Made by a program: the position numbers and the translations under genes | The notes under the pieces: model-generated | Seen by the model: the letters and a program-made list of their open reading frames with translations, nothing else | Databases searched by the model: none | What the model was told of the DNA's origin: nothing | Source of the DNA: Bidens hawaiensis | Taxonomy: Eukaryota; Streptophyta; Magnoliopsida; Asterales; Asteraceae | DNA length: 64,000 nt | Direction: 5' to 3' | Assembly (NCBI GenBank): GCA_021521415.1 | Contig: JAIQDT010014666.1 | Span: 62,001-126,000, forward strand | Part shown: positions 58,452 to 64,000 of the stretch, in pieces | Position numbering within the stretch: position 1 is the first letter of the stretch | Layout: each line of letters begins with the position of its first letter

Positions 58452-60198
58452 AAATACATCAGAGTTTATGGGTTAATTTTAGCTGAAGACTTTTAGGTTG
58501 AATATATTAATTTACATTGAAAATTTACTTGGGAATTAAATACCCAAGTATTCGTTTACAAAATATATGTTTCATATTACAAGGATTTAGTTTATAAAAA
58601 ACGAGTCATCTTGTAACGCACTTCTATCATCATTAAGACTCTGATCCTTGTTGTTGCTATCCATGCTTAATTACCTGCAATGGGTTGAAAAATACGTCAG
58701 CTATGTGCTGGTGAACACGTATGACTCTATAAATCTTTTGAATAACAGTTATAATACAAATATAGTTTTCTATACACTCAGCAAAAAGTATTTTATTCTT
58801 GGGATTTGTACCACTACCTATACACACAAAAGTGTTCCCCGAGCTACGTAGCCCTTAATGGAGAACTAGTTATGATTGTTAGCCCGCGGCCACGTAGCAT
58901 TTGACTGTTTAGGCTGAACAGTTATGTACGGATCCAGACATATGTGTAATCGGTCTGAGTTGCTTTTATTTTCAACTTTGTATTATAACGTTTTAGAGAT
59001 CACGTAATCTCATGTAAACGTTGACTGACTCGTTAAGACAAACACCCGTTCATCTTATTAAGTATAAATATGTTTTGACAGTTTGTAAAGGTTAACGTAT
59101 TCACCTGTATCGTCGGTGTGTGTTTGAAACCTTCTTGAATGTAAATGTGAATGATATTTAACCTATACATAAATAGGTTCGTATAAATACTGGATTGTGT
59201 TTCTTGATTAAGCTATTACCTTCAGCTTAACCTTGAAATTGTATACTTTGATTGTGAATGAAAACACTTGATTTTTATGTGACATTTGATATAGCATGCT
59301 TTGGCTTAATAGGTTATAACACGTTGGCGAGTTTCTCCAAGTAAGTAAACGTATCCCTCGGTTGATTGGGATTTGTACGAATTACTTTTTCTTAGGCAAG
59401 AAACTTATTAATAGTAATATCCCCCTTACGGTTTACTACATGCCCGTCAAAATATATCTTTTGTTAACATTACTTTGCTATGAAGTAACGTTTATGAAAA
59501 CTCGTTTATGAATGGTTATAGAATGTTTATATAATTCTTTCAAGGTTAAAGGCCATAGCCTTGATTGATGTCTAAGCTATAATTCAAATAACTTAAACAT
59601 AACTCCTACCTTAATATGGATACTTGGAATGATAATACTAAGAAAACTTGACGGTAGGATCTTGATCAACTTGCTTATATGATTGCTACGAATTTAGAGA
59701 AAATGGCACGTCGGTTTGACACGGCAATTGGGCACGCCTTTCTATGCTATGTGTGTGTAAATGGAGGTGAATTTGGGATGAGAATGGGTTATGCCCGTCA
59801 CCCCCTTTTATAGGCAATTTCTGTACCCCGTCGCGATACGCGATGGGCTTTTCCATACCCGTCGCGTATCGCGGCACCGTGCTTTTACGCCGCCTTGTCC
59901 TGAGGTGACACGTGGCCTGCCCAATTTGCCATGTGTTGACACGTGGTTGGACACGTGTCCGATTACTTAGCCTAGTCATTGCGCTACGCGATGGTCTATA
60001 GGTTTGAGCCATCGCGTATCGCTACGCCGCCCAAAACTGGGATTGTGTGCAAGTCCATCGCTATACGCGATGGGTGAAATCACTTCCCCGTCGCGTATCG
60101 CGATAGCCAATATTTTCAGAATTTTCATTTTAGTCCCTAGATTTTTGAAGTTAGTATATTTGACTAAATTCTTAAAGGGTTATTTACGTGGTGTTACA

Positions 60199-60543
60199 GT
60201 CTTTCTCTTCTTCCCAATCTCGTCCTGCCTCGGGGATGTTTATACACACAACATATAGTTGACTACGGCCTACGTGCCACCGCTTCCTCAAGCACCGCCA
60301 ACTACCCAATTCTGTTTTTGGGTTCCGGCGTAATACATAATCACTTTTTAAACGTGGAGAATCACTTTTGATTTTGAATTATTTGATCTTTATTATCTTA
60401 TTTTCCTTTTGATATATTTGTTTTCACCTTCTCGACTGTTCTTTACTTCTTATCTTTTCTTTTCTTTTTATTTAGTTTTAGTTTTTGCTTTTTTCTTATA
60501 ATTTTTTTCTCGTTAAACATAAAAAAATAAGTGTTTATTATTA
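60199..60543. other. Non-genic stretch
   Basis: T-rich DNA with no credible ORF or recognised repeat. Confidence 0.55.
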
Positions 60544-61073
60544 GGCGAATTATATTTTAATAATCCCAACTTAATGCAGTTGTCCGATAATAATTCCACT
60601 TAAATAATAGCTATCACCGGTCCCAACTTTCACACAATTTGTTTTCATTAGACCTCTGTTAAAAAAAACTTAACGACGTCAAGTTTTTTCCAAATTATAA
60701 ATTGATGTTTTAGGACTTTCGATCGGAATGAGGATACGAATCGATTGATGTAAAACTTACCTCGAAACGGTCTCTAAATAACTTGATTTTTGTTAATTAA
60801 AAGTTTACACACTGGAATTGAAGCATCCTTTTGTCGTTTGGACCAACCGTTTTGAGGTAAGTTTTACATGAATCGACTCGTATCCTCATTCCGAAAGAAA
60901 ACCCTAAAAAACCAAATTAAAATTTGGAAAAAAACTTAACGCGTTAAGTTTATTTAACGGGGGTCCAATGAAAAGAAACAATGTGAAAGTTGGGATCGGT
61001 GACAACTATTTTCTAAGTTGGGATTACTATTGGCCAACTACATTAAGTTGAGATTATTAAAACCCAATTTGAC
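60544..61073. mobile_element. Foldback/MULE-type MITE with arms of about 230 bp
   Basis: The left arm (60544 to about 60785) and the complement of the right arm (about 60850 to 61073) agree over long stretches: TTTTAATAATCYCAACTTAATG, CGRTCCCAACTTTCACA, GTAAAACTTACCTC and GGAATGAGGATACGA. A 9-bp TTATTATTA lies at both sides (60535-60543 and 61074-61082), the size of a Mutator duplication, though the right one is part of a microsatellite. No ORF. Confidence 0.8.

Positions 61074-61119
<46 letters not shown>
61074..61119. repeat. (TTA)n microsatellite
   Basis: About fifteen TTA units abut the foldback element. It may have grown from the element's target duplication. Confidence 0.9.
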
Positions 61120-61120
61120 G

Positions 61121-61394
61121 CCACCAAGCGGTTGCTTCGGCTGACTCAGTTTTAACTCATGCCGTTGCAGTCGAAGCTCATATCATCATGCTTAGCCATC
61201 GTCAGGCCACGATCAAGACGCCGCTGATCTTATCACGTCCTACAACCGATCTAGTTACTGCTCTACGTGAAAACCGATCGTGTATCATCACAAGTTTTGT
61301 GCTCCAGTCTGAGCGTCCGATTTTCTACCACTCTGACTGCGGAGGAATGTTAGATAATATTATAGAATATATTATTAGAGTTTTAGTATTATAA
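61121..61394 (+). CDS. Unrecognised ORF with coding-like composition
   Basis: A frame open from 61121 encodes about 90 residues, with a possible Met at 61188 (MLSHRQATIKTPLILSRPTT). It is less AT-rich than its surroundings and stays open through CHQAVASADSVLTHAVAVEA upstream of the Met. No family is recognised. It may be an exon fragment captured or left behind by the adjacent foldback element, or a chance ORF. Confidence 0.25.
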
Positions 61395-61439
61395 TGTAGT
61401 GTTACCATAATTAAAAGATTGTAATTGATTATGTTTCGT

Positions 61440-61720
61440 TGTATTTACCTTCTTGTACCCCTATATGATTAATAATACATCACAGTTCACATCTAATTAT
61501 AGACTGGTTCACATCCTTATCTGATATCCAATAAAATGAAGAAAAATTGAAAGAAATAGAAAAGGCAAGTAGCCCATGAAAAGAGTTCAAAGGATGAGGC
61601 CTTGAATGCTCACCATTCATCTAAAGATAACAAAAACCTTCTAAAAACACTACCACTCTCTCTCTATCATATGTGCTTCATTTCCATCTTAACACACACA
61701 CAAACACACTTGCAGACTAA
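61440..61720 (+). promoter_or_regulatory. GCSH upstream region
   Basis: The 280 bp before the ATG hold a CT-rich tract (CTCTCTCTCTATC near 61663), a GATAA-containing stretch near 61625 (I-box-like) and an ACACACACAAACACAC leader. No convincing TATA box. Light-type regulation would fit a photorespiratory gene, but this is inference. Confidence 0.35.
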
Positions 61721-63788
61721 ATGTCTCTTAGAATGTGGGCTTCTTCCACAGCCAATGCTCTAAGTCTATCATCTGCTGCCGGACCTCATTTCTCACCTCT
61801 TTCCAGATGCTTCTCTTCAGGTAAATTTACACTTCTTGTTCTTGATATTGGGTAAAAATATTTAGAGGACAAAATATAAAGTTGATATATGCATGCATTA
61901 ATGTAGTTTTGGATGGGTTGAAATATGCAAATTCACATGAATGGGTGAAGCATGAAGGTCCTGTTGTTACTATTGGTATTACTCACCATGCTCAGGTTCT
62001 TTCTCTTTCCTATTCTATATTGTCTTTATTATTGTTGTTATTCGTCTTTTAAAGGGTATTTTGGTCAATTAATAAAAAACTAACACGAAAAATGAATGGG
62101 ACTAGTGAATTGTACTGAAATAACAAGAAAAATGATACCGGTTTGTGTTATAGCAAATATAAAAAAATGAACTAAAACCTAGAATTTAACCAAATCTAGC
62201 TGTAATTTACTTATTTTCATTATTTCTTATAATGAAATTTATAATTATATTGTTCGTGAGGTTTATTAGAGGCTCAGAATCAAGCCCAGGTCTACCTAGG
62301 TAAACTCACAATTTTTTTTAGTTGTGTTATTTATACACCTTCTGATTTTTAGAGAGAGTGTACATAATAGATAAAGTATGTGTTAAAGGGTGTATGAATA
62401 TCAGAAAAAGGTGTATGAATAACTATTGCCTTTTTTTTGGGCTTATGACAAATTTAGAATTTAGAAGAGTTAGTTGTATAGGGTTCGCAATGTGGCGGTA
62501 TCAATGTGTTTGAAAAGGTTTATTCATAAGTGGTTGAGGGTTTTAGTTCTATGATGTTCAAAATGTCGATATAGCAGTAGGTTTTAGAGGGTGTGTTAGT
62601 TAGGGGTGTTGATCGGGTTTACTATTCAGGTTTTTTTTTTTTTTTTTTTGGTTATATCCGATAATTTATCCGTATCAAAATCGGGTTCATCGGGTAGAAT
62701 TAATCGGCTATGGGTAAGATCGACGATCCCGGTGTGAGTTAGCCGTTCTAATAGAGATGAGTTAGTATAAATTTGTATATATATACACTTAACAACCTTT
62801 CTAATAAGATTACAAAGTAATTGACTTTTTTCAAGCTATACAAATTAATCAAGTAGCTCATATGTGTTCTTATAAATTGTAGGGTTAAACATATTACTAG
62901 ATGATTGTATGATTTTATTGCCAAGTTATCATCACTACTAAAAAAGGTATAAGCATCCAAATTTTGAGACCAACGAAAGATGATCACAAAAGTAGTGACC
63001 GGAAGTCTGGATAATATACGTTCACACATGCTACCTAGTGGTAGAGTGTTTGCCCTCCGAAAAGGATGTGGTGGGTACAAATTATCCTTGCAAATATGAT
63101 TCAGTTGTAACATTTGCTAAAAAGTTGAAAATAAACTGTTATGCATGATTATGTACTTGTAATGTATAGCCTAAATGTTTTGCTCAAATTAAAAAATATG
63201 CAGGACCATCTTGGAGAGGTGGTGTTTGTGGAATTACCAGAAGCTGGTGGCTCGGTGACCAAAGCCACAGGATTCGGAGCAGTAGAAAGTGTCAAAGCCA
63301 CCAGTGACATTAACTCCCCGATCTCTGGAGAGATCGTTGAGGTGAACTCGAAGCTGTCCAAGACTCCTGGTTTGGTAACTCCTCACTCTTCTTGTTTCTC
63401 TTTGTTCATATATATGTTGTTTTGACCTTTTGAAGTCAAATGACTTGTTATTCTACCTCAAATCCATACAAATTTTGTTAATGTGTGGATAAAAGTACCT
63501 TAATCAACACTTAATCTTTATAACAAAATGTTGAGGCTTAAAGACTTTGATTTTTATATAAAGATGATCATGAATTATGAAAAACAACTTGTTTGACTTT
63601 GAGTCTTTGACATCAATTATGTATAATTTATGACTAACAAGTACATTTCATGAATGTTAAAGATTAACTCAAGCCCGTATGAACATGGATGGATGATTAA
63701 GGTGAAGCCGCACGACCCTTCTGAGCTGGAATTTTTAATGGGCCCAAAAGAGTACACAAAGTTCTGTGAAGAAGAAAATGCTCACTAA
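61721..63788 (+). CDS. GCSH: Glycine cleavage system H protein, mitochondrial, 4 exons, 161 aa
   Basis: H protein carries the lipoyl arm that shuttles the aminomethyl group among P, T and L proteins of mitochondrial glycine decarboxylase, central to photorespiration (known). Exons: 61721-61820, 61907-61995, 63204-63374 and 63663-63788, all with GT/AG borders and joining in frame (486 nt). Residues 1-33 ([20 protein letters not shown]..., Arg/Ser-rich, no acids) are a mitochondrial targeting peptide. The core has [35 protein letters not shown] and the lipoylation site ESVKATSD with Lys94. It ends [14 protein letters not shown]. Length and exon plan match plant H proteins. Intron 2 (1.2 kb) holds a T20 run and a possible SINE remnant. 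The gene looks intact. Confidence 0.97.
62996..63115 (+). repeat. Possible tRNA-derived SINE remnant in GCSH intron 2
   Basis: CTAGTGGTAGAGTGTTTGCC resembles a Pol III A box of tRNA-derived SINEs, and GGTGGGTACAAATTATCC, about 35 bp on, resembles a worn B box. No tail or target duplication was fixed. Confidence 0.35.
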
Positions 63789-64000
63789 ACTTGAACTTGA
63801 ACATACATGACGTCTTATGAATTTTTTTCGTTTCTTCCTCAACTTCGACTAACTGAAATCTCGTTCGTTTAAAATAAATCATATTATTCGAAGGTTTGAT
63901 CCGTTTATCTGTGATTCATGTACAAGTTTTTGTTTTTCTATTTTAAGAAATAATTTTAAAAATTATATATCAAGACAAGAATGGTGATCAAATATCCTAA

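Larger units (their letters stand above)
53814..60198 (-). mobile_element. Antisense LTR of the same Gypsy family, split by a later insertion
   Basis: Piece 1 (53814-53881) is the complement of the Gypsy LTR 3' end (TGTCACACC..., GACCACAAGTTGGTAC). Piece 2 (58452-60198) carries the rest, ending at the complement of the TGTAACACC start. The 11-bp AAATACATCAG is present at both broken ends (53871-53881 and 58452-58462), marking the insertion point. Joined length is about 1.8 kb, matching the 1,734-bp 3' LTR. No internal region follows, so it is best read as a solo LTR. Outer flanks (TAAAA and GTCTT) do not match, so its own duplication is lost or edges are rearranged. Confidence 0.75.

Noticed and set aside
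59686..60012. 108-codon minus-strand ORF in the antisense LTR
   Set aside because: Lies in U3 of an LTR; open only because of the CG-rich palindromes.
62996..63115. True tRNA gene in GCSH intron 2
   Set aside because: A-box-like and B-box-like parts exist, but no cloverleaf with paired acceptor and anticodon stems can be drawn; kept only as a possible SINE relic.

Overview
The window is nuclear DNA of a flowering plant. The evidence is many short exons with GT/AG introns, dense nested LTR retrotransposons, MITEs and LINE debris. A third ORF in the giant Copia element and the style of the Gypsy and Athila-like elements suggest the daisy family (Asteraceae); this is an inference, not proven here. 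Three host genes can be supported. (1) The N-terminal half (about 1,859 codons, 33 exons) of a VPS13-type bridge lipid-transfer protein with a PH domain lies on the minus strand at 1-13185 and runs off the left edge. (2) A compact two-exon BOI/BRG-type RING E3 ligase lies on the minus strand at 33232-33926. (3) A complete four-exon mitochondrial glycine cleavage H protein lies on the plus strand at 61721-63788. No two of these form an operon or an obvious pathway.

Between VPS13 and the RING gene (13.2-33 kb) lie a non-genic stretch, a hAT-type MITE (16413-16767, 8-bp target duplication) and a 15.1-kb Copia element of SIRE/Maximus type (17711-32833). The Copia element has 564/568-bp LTRs that differ at about five sites, a 5-bp target duplication AAAAT, a tRNA-iMet primer site, an open 985-codon gag, a pol with five in-frame stops, and an extra 3' ORF region broken by two frameshifts. 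It is saturated with a short motif, TTCGYTA, which forms a ladder of hairpins just upstream of the TATA box in each LTR.

From 34 to 41.6 kb there is only repeat debris: an L1-type LINE remnant, three probable Tourist-like MITEs and tandem repeats. From 41.6 to 60.2 kb is a nest. A CACTA element (5' end at 41598, TNP2-like transposase remnant) was split by a 10.3-kb chromovirus-type Gypsy element (43292-53543, target duplication ACAAG). One Gypsy LTR then took a 983-bp Harbinger-like insertion. To its right, a related LTR in antisense orientation is itself split by a minus-strand Athila/Tat-like element that keeps one LTR. A foldback element (60544-61073), an (ATT)n tract and a short unexplained ORF precede the GCSH gene.

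The most unusual signals are the palindrome/hairpin arrays in the U3 regions of two unrelated retrotransposon families, the genome-wide use of TTCGYTA in the Copia element, and the contrast between its young LTRs and its heavily broken pol. All exon borders, frames and repeat boundaries were read by eye; no alignment or database search was run.
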